Positions 40,938 to 47,618 of a stretch of DNA of 47,618 nt are shown here, in pieces. Source of the stretch: Clostridia bacterium (GTDB lineage Bacteria; Bacillota; Clostridia; Oscillospirales; CAG-272); NCBI GenBank assembly GCA_017454675.1, contig JAFTCN010000047.1, forward strand, positions 1 through 47,618, read 5' to 3'. The notes beneath the pieces are model-generated. The model did not search any database. It had not been told where the DNA came from and saw only the letters and a list, made by a program, of their open reading frames with translations. The position numbers and the translations under genes were made by a program. Numbering within the stretch: the stretch's first letter is position 1; the number at the start of each line of letters is the position of its first letter.

Positions 40938-42326
40938 TCAGGCTCGAAGTTTTCTCAGTTTTGCGATGAAGAAGCCGTCGGTCCCGCCGTCCGGCGTGAG
41001 CGTCAGCATCCCGTCCGGCGCGGAAAAGCCGCACGATTCGAACGGCTCGGCGGCGAATCTGCCGTCGTCCTTCAGAAAAGCTCCGACGACCCCCGAATTC
41101 TCCCCGGGCAGCAGAGTGCAGGTCGAATAGACGAGCACGCCGCCGGGGCGGACGGCCTCCGCGGATGCCCTGAGTATGCGGGACTGCAGCTCCGGCAGGT
41201 CCGCCGACGATGCCGGGTCCCTGTATCTGAGCTCGGGTTTGCGTCCGATGACGCCGTATCCCGAGCAGGGGACGTCGCACAGGACTCTGTCGAAAGCCTC
41301 TCTGTCTTCCGGGACCGGGACCGACGAATCGGCCGCGGCGGCGCTCAGGATCCCTATGCCCAGCCTCGAAGCTCCCTCATCTATCAGGGGCAGCCTCGAC
41401 TCCCGAAGCTCCCGGCAGACGATCCTGCCGCGCCCCTCCATCCGCATCGCGGAGCAGAAGCTCTTCGATCCCGGCGCAGCGCAGACGTCGAGCAGCGACT
41501 CGCCGGGCAGGGCGCCCAGCACCTCGCAGCAGATCTGCGACGCCGTATCCTGGACGAACGCGAGGCCCTCGCCGATGACAGAAGGAAGGCCGGAGCCTGC
41601 GGCGAGCTTCACGCCGCGCGGCGTGATGTCGGGAACGGCTTCGACGCCCGTGTCCGCGAGTTTATTTATAAGTTCCTCCCTGCCGCACCGGAGCGTGTTG
41701 ACGCAAAGCGTCAGCGCACCGCTCCCGAAAGAGGAGGCGAGTATAATTTCGGCTTTTTCGGGCCCGAAGGCGCCGGTGAGACTGCGGCAGAGCGGCCGTC
41801 CGGCCGAATACACGACCGACAGATATCCGGCGAATCTCTTTTCGAAGCCGCAATCATCATCCCGCGGCCTGTCCGGAAGCGGGATGCCGCCTTCGGCCGA
41901 ACGCCGCGCGAATTCACGCAGCAGAGCGTTCGCGAAGGCCTTTTTTCCTCTGTCAGCCCCCGGGAGGCCGTCCAGCAGCTTCACCGTCTCGTTGACGGCA
42001 GCGTGGGCGGGTATCCCGTCCATATACGCCAGCTGGTACATCCCCATGCGGATGACGTTCCTCACCTTACCGTCGATGCTGCCGTCCGGCCTCGACGAAA
42101 GGCACGATATGAAGTAGTCGAGCGTCAGGCGCCGCTCGGTGACGCCGAGCACCAGCGCCGACGTCAGGGCCCTGTCCTTTTCGTCCGCCGCGGTCCTCCC
42201 GAACTCCGAAGCGAGCAGGATGTTGGAATACCCCGCTCCGCTTTCGATCCGTTCGAGGATCCGCAGCGCCGCGCTCCGGGGATCTGACGGCCTCACGCGG
42301 GAGGGCTGAGGGGCCTTCCGGTTCAT
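40938..42326 (-). CDS. rsmB: 16S rRNA (cytosine-967-C5)-methyltransferase, 462 aa
   Basis: RsmB methylates C967 of 16S rRNA using SAM. The N-terminal NusB-like RNA-binding domain (about 10-140: LRILERIESGAGYSN, GMYQLAYMD, AVNETVKL) is followed by the Rossmann methyltransferase domain with DVCAAPGSKS (SAM motif) and CDVPCSGYG with the catalytic Cys. The C-terminus (VYSTCTLLPGEN) is typical. I start it at ATG 42326, which overlaps the stop of fmt by 4 bases (ATGA); the frame stays open further upstream, but that part is a shadow of fmt. The length matches the family. Confidence 0.95.
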   Translation of the reverse strand: MNRKAPQPSRVRPSDPRSAALRILERIESGAGYSNILLASEFGRTAADEKDRALTSALVLGVTERRLTLDYFISCLSSRPDGSIDGKVRNVIRMGMYQLAYMDGIPAHAAVNETVKLLDGLPGADRGKKAFANALLREFARRSAEGGIPLPDRPRDDDCGFEKRFAGYLSVVYSAGRPLCRSLTGAFGPEKAEIILASSFGSGALTLCVNTLRCGREELINKLADTGVEAVPDITPRGVKLAAGSGLPSVIGEGLAFVQDTASQICCEVLGALPGESLLDVCAAPGSKSFCSAMRMEGRGRIVCRELRESRLPLIDEGASRLGIGILSAAAADSSVPVPEDREAFDRVLCDVPCSGYGVIGRKPELRYRDPASSADLPELQSRILRASAEAVRPGGVLVYSTCTLLPGENSGVVGAFLKDDGRFAAEPFESCGFSAPDGMLTLTPDGGTDGFFIAKLRKLRA

Positions 42327-43270
42327 TGTCCGAGGACGTCCCCTTCGGAAACGCCTCTGCCGCGCACGAAGTCCGCGGCGCTCATGCATCCCCTTCCCTC
42401 GGGAATGACGGACAGGAGCCGGAGACGGCCGTTTCCGCCGGATCCGCAGGCCACCGTGATCCCGTCTCCGCCGGCGCTGACCGCGGTGCCCGGCTTCACG
42501 GGCTCCCCGTCTCCGGTGACCGCGGACGACACCACCTTCAGCAGCCTTCCGCGTGCTGAGGTCCTCGCGAGCGGCGACGGCGACAGACCCCTGATGAGGT
42601 CGTGCAGCTTCTGAGCCGGAAGGCTGAAATCTATGACGCAGTCCTCTTTGACGATCTTCGGCGCGTACGTGGGCGCGATGTCCGACTCCGACTGCGGAGT
42701 ACGTTTCAGCGTGCCCGCCTTCAGCGCTTCGAGCGTCTCGATGACGACCCTCGCTCCTGCCTCCGCCATCCTCGCGCAGAGGCTGCCGAAGTCCTCGTCG
42801 GGCCCGATCGGGACCTCGTGCCGGATGAGCATGTCCCCGGTGTCGAGGCCGTCGTCCATGAGCATCGACGTTATGCCCGTCGTCCGTCTGCCGTCGATCA
42901 GCGCGCGCTGGATCGGCGCGGCGCCGCGGTACTCCGGCAGCAGCGAACCGTGTATGTTTATGCACCCGTATTTCGGATATGCGATGATCCCGTGCGGAAG
43001 TATCTTTCCGTATGCCGAGACCACAACGAGTTCGGGGGCGAGCTCTTCGATCACCGGCTGGAAGCTGCCGTCGCGGAGCGTCGCCGGCTGGTATACCGGG
43101 ATGCCTCGCGCCTCGGCGTAGACCTTTACCGGCGGAGGCGTCATGCGGTGCCCCCTTCCGCTCGGCTTGTCGGTCTGGGTGACGACCGCTGCGATCTCCT
43201 CCCCGCTCGCGTAGAGCGCTCTGAGCGGCTCAACGGCGAATTCGGGGGTACCCATGTAAAGGATCCTCAT
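42323..43270 (-). CDS. fmt: Methionyl-tRNA formyltransferase, 315 aa
   Basis: Fmt formylates Met-tRNAfMet with 10-formyl-tetrahydrofolate so that translation can begin. Landmarks are MRILYMGTPEFAV at the start, DKPSGRGHRMTPPPVK, and the catalytic region CINIHGSLLPEYRGAAP with TGITSMLMDDGLDTGDM. The C-terminal OB-like domain follows residue 205. The length is normal. It overlaps def upstream and rsmB downstream by ATGA, giving tight coupling of formylation and deformylation. The folate link makes the folT-folC pair in the same window relevant. Confidence 0.97.
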   Translation of the reverse strand: MRILYMGTPEFAVEPLRALYASGEEIAAVVTQTDKPSGRGHRMTPPPVKVYAEARGIPVYQPATLRDGSFQPVIEELAPELVVVSAYGKILPHGIIAYPKYGCINIHGSLLPEYRGAAPIQRALIDGRRTTGITSMLMDDGLDTGDMLIRHEVPIGPDEDFGSLCARMAEAGARVVIETLEALKAGTLKRTPQSESDIAPTYAPKIVKEDCVIDFSLPAQKLHDLIRGLSPSPLARTSARGRLLKVVSSAVTGDGEPVKPGTAVSAGGDGITVACGSGGNGRLRLLSVIPEGRGCMSAADFVRGRGVSEGDVLGQ

Positions 43271-43725
43271 GCCTTTTCGTTCATATATTCGGCGCGGTCG
43301 GGGTAGAGGATCCCGTCGAGATGGTCTATCTCGTGGCAGAAGGCGCGCGCGAGCAGTCCCTCGCCCTCGATCTCGACCTCTTTACCGTCGGTGTCGAGCG
43401 CCCTGACTTTTACCTTCATCGGGCGCCTGACGCATCCCGATTCGCCGGGCAGCGACAGACATCCCTCGTCGCCCACCTGCTCGCCCGACGATTCCGTGAT
43501 CTCGGGATTAATGAGCATATAGGTCTGCCCGGGCTCGGTCTCGACGACTATCACGCGCCTGAGAACACCGACCTGGGGTCCGGCGAGGCCGACTCCGTCG
43601 GCGTCGCGCATCGTATCCAGCATGTCCGCGAGGAGCTGCCTGATCCTCGGCGTAATTTTATCCACCGGCCTGCAGACCTTGCGCAGCACCGGATCGTTTC
43701 CGGTCACTATCTTTCTTTTTGCCAT
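43267..43725 (-). CDS. def: Peptide deformylase, 152 aa
   Basis: This enzyme removes the N-formyl group from nascent peptides with a bound metal (Fe or Zn). All three signatures are present: GVGLAGPQVG (motif I), EGCLSLPG (motif II, metal Cys) and HEIDHLDG (motif III, two metal His and the catalytic Glu; the common HEFDH Phe is Ile). The length of 152 fits the short type 1 enzymes. Start ATG 43725 is chosen because it precedes the conserved IVTGNDPVLRK segment; the longer open frame upstream is antisense-like shadow. It lies 32 bases after priA and overlaps fmt by ATGA. Confidence 0.97.
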   Translation of the reverse strand: MAKRKIVTGNDPVLRKVCRPVDKITPRIRQLLADMLDTMRDADGVGLAGPQVGVLRRVIVVETEPGQTYMLINPEITESSGEQVGDEGCLSLPGESGCVRRPMKVKVRALDTDGKEVEIEGEGLLARAFCHEIDHLDGILYPDRAEYMNEKA

Positions 43726-43757
43726 TTCAACCTGTTTTTCCTGTGTCGTGTTTTGAG

Positions 43758-46079
43758 TCAGAGCGACGTCGGACCGAAATCCACCGTCAGCTGAGTCGAC
43801 GAGGTCCCGGGAAGCGTCCTGAAGCCGGCGAGTATGCCGGCGAAATACGCCCTTGTAGCGGAATTCAGTCTGCATTTTATGACAAAACGCATCCTGTATC
43901 TGTTTTCCACCCGGTATACCGGAGCCTCGAAGGGCCCGAATATCAGTATCGGCTGGTTTCTGTACGCCTCGCTTCCCGCGCTCTCGCGCAGCAGGCCGTA
44001 CAGTTTCGACGTGCTGTCCGCGACGTTCTTTTCGTTCTCCGAAGTCAGCGTCAGCAGCGCGATGTCGCAGAACGGCGGAAAAGCCAGGCTGCGGCGCAGC
44101 TTTATCTCGCCCGCGTACATCGATTCGTAGTCCTGACGGCCGGCCAGGCGGATTATCTCGCTGTCGGGATTGTTCGTCTGGATGACGGCCTCTCCGGGTC
44201 TGTCGCGCCTGCCCGCACGGCCTATCACCTGCGTCAGCAGCGCGAAGGTGCGCTCGGCGGCACGGTAGTCGTCGTAATAGAGCGAGACGTCGGCGAGGAG
44301 CACCCCGACGAGGGTGACGTCGGGGAAGTCGTGGCCCTTCGTGACCATCTGCGTGCCGAGAAGGATGTCGGCCTCGTGGCGCCTGAACCTGCCGAGCATC
44401 TCGTCGTAGGCGTCGCGGCCCGACGTCGAGTCGGCGTCCATACGGAGGACTCTCGCCCCCGGTACGAGCGACGACAGTTCCTCCTCGACCTTCTGGGTGC
44501 CGTATCCGATCCTGATCATCGGTCCCGCGCCGCATTCGGGGCATTTTTCGGGGACGGGAAGCCGCAGACCGCACCAGTGGCAGACCATGACGCCGGTCCC
44601 GCCTCCGCGGGTCACATGGTATGTCATCGAGACGCTGCAGCGCGGGCATTCGAAGGCCTTGCCGCACGACGCGCAGGAGATGTAGTTGTTGTAGCCCCTG
44701 CGGTTGAGGAAGAGCACCGACTGCTCGCCTCTCGCGTACGTCTCCTTCAGCTTCCCCGCCAGCAGCGAGCCGATCGGGTTCGCGCTGCCGCCGGCCGCCT
44801 CGCGGCGCATATCGGCGACAGTCACCGAGGGGAGGACGGAGTTCCCGTACCGGTTTTTCAGCATCAGGAGCTCGTATTTGCCCTCTTCTGCGCGGTATCT
44901 GCTCTCGAGCGACGGCGTCGCGGACGCGAGGAGCATCAGCGCCCCCGACTCCGCGCACCTGAATCTCGCTATGTCGCGAGCATGATAGCGCGGCGACGAA
45001 TCGGACTTGTATGTGTGTTCCTGCTCTTCGTCGATGATGATGAGCCCCGGGTCGGAAAGCGGTGCGAAGACCGCCGATCTTGTCCCGATGACGAGGTCGG
45101 CCTCCCCGCTGCGGATCCGCAGATAGGCTTCGGCGCGCTCGCCGGCCGAGAGGCCGGAATGAGTGACGGCCACCCTGTCGCCGTAGCGCGAGCAGAAAAT
45201 GGCGAGCGTCTGGGGCGTCAGCGCGATCTCGGGGAGCAGGAGGATGACGCCTCTGCCCGATTCGAGCGTGCTGTCGATCAGCCGCAGCATCACGCAGGTC
45301 TTGCCGCTTCCGGTGACCCCCTCGAGCAGCGCGGCGTGGGGCTTCCTGTCCGAAGCAAGCAGGATGAGTCTGTCGTAGGCAGCCTGCTGCTCGCCGTTCA
45401 GGACTATCTTTTCCACTCCGGAGTGGATCCTTTTCCCGCCCGGGAGCCGTACGGCGGGGGCGCTCTTTCTGTCCTCGCGGACGATGAGCCCCTTCCCGGC
45501 GAGAGCCCGCAGGTTCTCGCCGGTCACTCTGCCGTCCCGGCTGAGTGACGCCCGGCTGACGGCCGCCCCTCCGGCGGCCAGCAGCGCTTCCAGCGCCGCA
45601 CGCTGCCCCGGCGAGCCGATCCCGCTCCCGCGCTTCGCGCCCGGCGCCCTGCGGGCGCCGGCCAGTATCTCCTCAAGCTCGCCGGGCGGCACAGCCGGGC
45701 GGAAGTACGCTTCCGTCTTTCCGGCATATCCCTTCAGCACCGCCGACGGGATCATCGCTCCCGCCGCGTCTCCCGTCGAGCAGAGCGTCCTCGAGCGGAG
45801 GAATTCCAGCACCCGGAGCTGGCCTTCCGAAAAAGCGGCCTCCTCCGGGCACGCGGACAGCACCGTCTTGATGCCCTCCGCCGCGCAGGCGGGGACATCG
45901 GATATCCTCTCTACGATGCCGGTGCAGCCGCTTCTGCCTCTGAGCGGTACACGCACGAAACTCCCTCTCCGCACAGTCTCCGAAAGCTCCGGAGGCAGAG
46001 CGTAGTCGTATTCGCGGTCCGCCGTCTGCGGCAGGTCAAGCAGCCGTACGCCGGCGTATCTGATCCCGCTGCCGCTCAC
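43758..46079 (-). CDS. priA: Primosomal helicase PriA, 773 aa
   Basis: PriA restarts stalled replication forks and reloads the replicative helicase. An N-terminal DNA-binding domain (REYDYALPP, RGSFVRVPL) is followed by Walker A GVTGSGKT, LLPEIALTPQ, DEEQEHTYKSD (DEEx box), a zinc-binding insert with paired Cys (CASCGKAFECPRC, CHWCG, CPECG) and the helicase motifs TQMVTKGHDFP and QVIGRAGR. The length is typical. The start is GTG 46079 with GGAAGAG upstream. In many Firmicutes coaBC lies between rpoZ and priA; here only 19 bases separate them. Confidence 0.96.
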   Translation of the reverse strand: MSGSGIRYAGVRLLDLPQTADREYDYALPPELSETVRRGSFVRVPLRGRSGCTGIVERISDVPACAAEGIKTVLSACPEEAAFSEGQLRVLEFLRSRTLCSTGDAAGAMIPSAVLKGYAGKTEAYFRPAVPPGELEEILAGARRAPGAKRGSGIGSPGQRAALEALLAAGGAAVSRASLSRDGRVTGENLRALAGKGLIVREDRKSAPAVRLPGGKRIHSGVEKIVLNGEQQAAYDRLILLASDRKPHAALLEGVTGSGKTCVMLRLIDSTLESGRGVILLLPEIALTPQTLAIFCSRYGDRVAVTHSGLSAGERAEAYLRIRSGEADLVIGTRSAVFAPLSDPGLIIIDEEQEHTYKSDSSPRYHARDIARFRCAESGALMLLASATPSLESRYRAEEGKYELLMLKNRYGNSVLPSVTVADMRREAAGGSANPIGSLLAGKLKETYARGEQSVLFLNRRGYNNYISCASCGKAFECPRCSVSMTYHVTRGGGTGVMVCHWCGLRLPVPEKCPECGAGPMIRIGYGTQKVEEELSSLVPGARVLRMDADSTSGRDAYDEMLGRFRRHEADILLGTQMVTKGHDFPDVTLVGVLLADVSLYYDDYRAAERTFALLTQVIGRAGRRDRPGEAVIQTNNPDSEIIRLAGRQDYESMYAGEIKLRRSLAFPPFCDIALLTLTSENEKNVADSTSKLYGLLRESAGSEAYRNQPILIFGPFEAPVYRVENRYRMRFVIKCRLNSATRAYFAGILAGFRTLPGTSSTQLTVDFGPTSL

Positions 46080-46098
46080 TTGTGCTCTTCCGTGACGA

Positions 46099-46443
46099 TT
46101 ACTTCGCGACGGACGGTTCGGCGGCCACTCTGGAATCCCAGTCCGCCTTCGTCTCGCTGTCGGTGCTGATGCCGGTCTCCGACTTGTCGACGATCACGTA
46201 TTCGCCGTCCTCGATCCGGTCGATCGCCAGCTTGACGGCCTTGACGTCGCGGTATTCCCTGTTCACGATCGCTTCGGCGTTGGCTCTGTCGATCTCCTTG
46301 TTTCCGGTGGAGATCTTGTCGGCCTCGTGGCGCTGTGCGATGTACTCGTCGGTGATCATGCGCGCGCACTTCGACGCCGCTATCGCCAGCTGGTACCTGT
46401 TGAATTTTCCTTTGGTGAGACTGTTGATCGTTGGGTAAATCAT
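46099..46443 (-). CDS. rpoZ: DNA-directed RNA polymerase omega subunit, 114 aa
   Basis: RpoZ helps assemble RNA polymerase. The N-terminal core matches the family (YPTINSLTK, KFNRYQLAIAASKCAR), followed by a helical middle rich in charged residues and an Asp/Ser-rich C-terminus with a repeated ETK-type pattern. It is longer than the roughly 65-90-residue norm, which is common in Clostridia. It lies between remA and priA, its normal neighbourhood. The ribosome binding site is weak (AGGAAAGG about 14 bases before ATG 46443). Confidence 0.92.
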   Translation of the reverse strand: MIYPTINSLTKGKFNRYQLAIAASKCARMITDEYIAQRHEADKISTGNKEIDRANAEAIVNREYRDVKAVKLAIDRIEDGEYVIVDKSETGISTDSETKADWDSRVAAEPSVAK

Positions 46444-46581
46444 TTTTATGCTTCTTGCCTTTCCTGGTGTGTTTTTTCTTTTTTTCTGCCTCAGGCTGCC
46501 GCGGACTTCCTTCGGCCGCCCTGTGCTTCCTCCGACTGCCCCGGGTTTCCTCTTGATGCATCCGGCTGCCGCCTGCGGTTC

Positions 46582-46929
46582 TTATTCTTTTTCTTTCTTC
46601 TTCGGGGGCGCTGCCTCCCGGCGTGACGCCCTCTGCGGCCTTTCCGCCTCCGGCTGCGCCGCGGCCTCAGTATCGCCGTCGCGCTCCTTCAGGTCCTCGG
46701 CGCCGAACCTGGGCGCCAGAGTCTCCACCTGGAGCGCGGACAGGATCACATGCTCGGAATCGGTCACGATGACCGAGCGCGTCCGCCTGCCCGACGAAAC
46801 GTCGATCAGCCTGCCCTGTTCCTTCGCGTCCTGGACGAGCCGCTTGACCGGCGCCGAATCGGGGCTTGCGACGAGCACCACTCTGTCGGCAGCGATCACA
46901 TTGCCGTAGCCTATGCTCACAAATTTCAT
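46582..46929 (-). CDS. remA: RemA-type regulatory protein (DUF370), about 115 aa
   Basis: RemA is a small DNA-binding protein that activates biofilm-matrix and osmoprotection genes in Bacillus. The conserved core (MKFVSIGYGNVI, VASPDSAPVKRLVQDAK, LIDVSSGRRTRSVI, DSEHVILSALQVETLA) covers about residues 1-78. The remaining 37 or so residues are a charged, low-complexity extension (EDLKERDGD, REAAPPKKKEKE) that is not in typical 90-residue RemA. Start ATG 46929 is chosen because homology begins there; the frame extends upstream without similarity. It is first in the long operon, with the promoter at 47040-47068. Confidence 0.92.
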   Translation of the reverse strand: MKFVSIGYGNVIAADRVVLVASPDSAPVKRLVQDAKEQGRLIDVSSGRRTRSVIVTDSEHVILSALQVETLAPRFGAEDLKERDGDTEAAAQPEAERPQRASRREAAPPKKKEKE

Positions 46930-46984
46930 CTTTTCCGTCCGCTGTCCTTTGTTTCTTTTCGCGTTTGCCCCGCCGTTACGCGTA

Positions 46985-47002
46985 CGCACGTGCGCACGTG
47001 CG
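46985..47002. repeat. Eighteen-base perfect palindrome in the remA leader (two GCACGTGC blocks)
   Basis: GCACGTGC occurs twice in direct succession (46986-46993 and 46994-47001); with one flanking base on each side the 18-base segment is its own reverse complement. It lies between the transcription start (near 47032) and remA. It could be a protein-binding site or a loopless hairpin. Confidence 0.9.
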
Positions 47003-47039
47003 CGCAAAAGGCGCGGGCCTCCATTTTTATAGATATAAT

Positions 47040-47068
47040 ATTATACTACTTTCCGGCATTTTTGTCAA
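47040..47068 (-). promoter_or_regulatory. Sigma-A promoter of the remA operon
   Basis: On the minus strand TTGACA (47063-47068), a 17-base spacer and TATAAT (47040-47045) form a perfect consensus, giving a leader of about 100 bases before ATG 46929. Confidence 0.9.
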
Positions 47069-47485
47069 CACCTCCGGCGTGCCCGCCCGAACGGTTCCGG
47101 AACAGCCGGGCACCTGCACCGGAAGCGTGTTCCCGCGCTATGCGGCAGGCGCTTTTTGCTGTAAAAAGATTTGTTTATTGTTTTGTTGAAAAATTTCATC
47201 TGGAACAGCTTTCGCCCGGCCTATGCCGGGCTTCCGGAGGAGCCCGGTCCGGGCCATTCCCGCCGCGGGATCAGCGGCCTTCCGGATCTGTTACAGCCGC
47301 GGCAGGGAGCCTCACGCGGCGCCGCGATCAGCTCACGGTTTCCGTTTTATGTCCCTCATCGGGCGTTTTTGCGCCGGAACCGGGCCATTTTAAGGGAAAG
47401 ACGCTAAAAAACTGTTGCATTTCCGGAGGAAATAATGTAAAATATAGTGTAAAAATTTTTTTAGACCCCCACGGAGGTGATATTT
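47069..47485. other. 417-base intergenic region with several GC-rich hairpins
   Basis: No protein gene is supported. It holds a GCCCGGC (47214-47220) / GCCGGGC (47225-47231) hairpin, further CCCG/CGGG-type stems to about 47260, an AT-rich stretch (47160-47200), a CGCGGCGCCGCG palindrome near 47320, and the efp promoter at 47415-47443. A structured RNA is possible, but I recognise no family. Confidence 0.5.
47415..47443 (+). promoter_or_regulatory. Sigma-A promoter of efp
   Basis: TTGCAT (47415-47420), a 17-base spacer and TAAAAT (47438-47443). A strong GGAGGTGA site follows about 7 bases before ATG 47486. Confidence 0.78.
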
Positions 47486-47618
47486 ATGGTTACAGCAGGT
47501 GATTTCAAAAACGGCGTAACATTCGAAATGGACGGCAACGTCTTTCAGGTGATCGAGTTCCAGCATGTCAAGCCGGGCAAGGGCGCGGCCTTCGTTCGCA
47601 CGAAGATGAAGAACGTCA
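47486..47618 (+). CDS. efp: Elongation factor P, 5' part (cut by window edge)
   Basis: EF-P rescues ribosomes stalled at polyproline stretches. Only the first 44 codons are visible: a start [13 protein letters not shown], then [19 protein letters not shown], which contains the conserved KPGKG loop with the Lys that is modified in many bacteria. The ribosome binding site GGAGGTGA and the promoter make it a well-started gene. The C-terminal OB domains lie outside the window. Confidence 0.96.
   Translation, partial: MVTAGDFKNGVTFEMDGNVFQVIEFQHVKPGKGAAFVRTKMKNV

Noticed and set aside
39798-42287. 829-codon plus-strand open frame opposite rlmN and rsmB
   Set aside because: It crosses two well-identified genes on the other strand and shows no protein family features.
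42327-42965. Upstream extension of rsmB
   Set aside because: It is a shadow of fmt; ATG 42326 overlaps the fmt stop in the ATGA style used elsewhere in the operon.
43726-44958. Upstream extension of def
   Set aside because: It is a frame shadow of priA; a 152-residue deformylase from ATG 43725 is complete.
46444-46581. Remnant of gmk between remA and rpoZ
   Set aside because: I looked for a kinase P-loop in the gap and the frames crossing it and found only low-complexity basic sequence.

Overview
The window looks like chromosomal DNA from a GC-rich, anaerobic member of the Clostridia (Firmicutes), probably a gut lineage. The evidence is a remA-rpoZ-priA-def-fmt-rsmB-rlmN-stp-pknB-rsgA-thiN gene chain typical of Firmicutes, canonical TTGACA/TATAAT promoters with 17-base spacers, AGGAGG-like ribosome binding sites, a FolT-type vitamin transporter, a DUF1667 redox cluster, and lipoproteins of the orphan solute-binding type. 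I cannot name a species. I see no insertion sequence, prophage, CRISPR array or rRNA.

Layout. Bases 1-322 hold a tRNA cluster on the minus strand (Val-Asp-Phe-Gly, the last cut by the window edge) behind a perfect consensus promoter. Bases 521-18382 carry cell-surface and small-molecule genes on both strands: a metallophosphoesterase, two orphan solute-binding lipoproteins, a large exported cysteine-peptidase-like protein with duplicated C-terminal modules, a metallo-beta-lactamase-fold lipoprotein, a TIM-barrel protein and an M24 peptidase, folT-folC, a small HEYGH membrane protein, and a three-gene unit (serine hydrolase, TIM-barrel isomerase, SGNH lipoprotein). Bases 18713-25656 run on the plus strand: an M16C presequence-protease-like enzyme, a ComM/YifB ATPase, thymidylate kinase and an FAD oxidoreductase. 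Bases 25676-28832 (minus) form a three-gene redox module: a GlpA-like dehydrogenase, an FAD/NAD oxidoreductase and DUF1667.

From 46929 down to 29845 the minus strand is one long, tightly packed run. It covers translation start and RNA modification (def, fmt, rsmB, rlmN), replication restart (priA), RNA polymerase omega, the PASTA kinase/phosphatase pair, rsgA, thiN, mtnN and an acyl-CoA-synthetase-like gene. Several junctions are ATGA stop/start overlaps, which implies translational coupling. The first codons of efp lie on the plus strand at the right edge.

Most interesting points. (1) The gene at 34775-36394, wedged by 4-base overlaps between pknB and rsgA, encodes a membrane-anchored protein that aligns with the apparently active metallophosphoesterase at 521-1474 but has lost almost every metal ligand I can align, so it looks like a pseudo-phosphoesterase in a PASTA-kinase operon. 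(2) Several short tandem arrays (6, 11/12 and 18 bases) sit at gene ends or between genes. (3) The acyl-CoA-synthetase-like gene has a duplicated ribosome-binding-site/start-codon segment, giving two in-frame starts. (4) The remA leader carries an 18-base perfect palindrome. Everything is read by eye; no database search was run.
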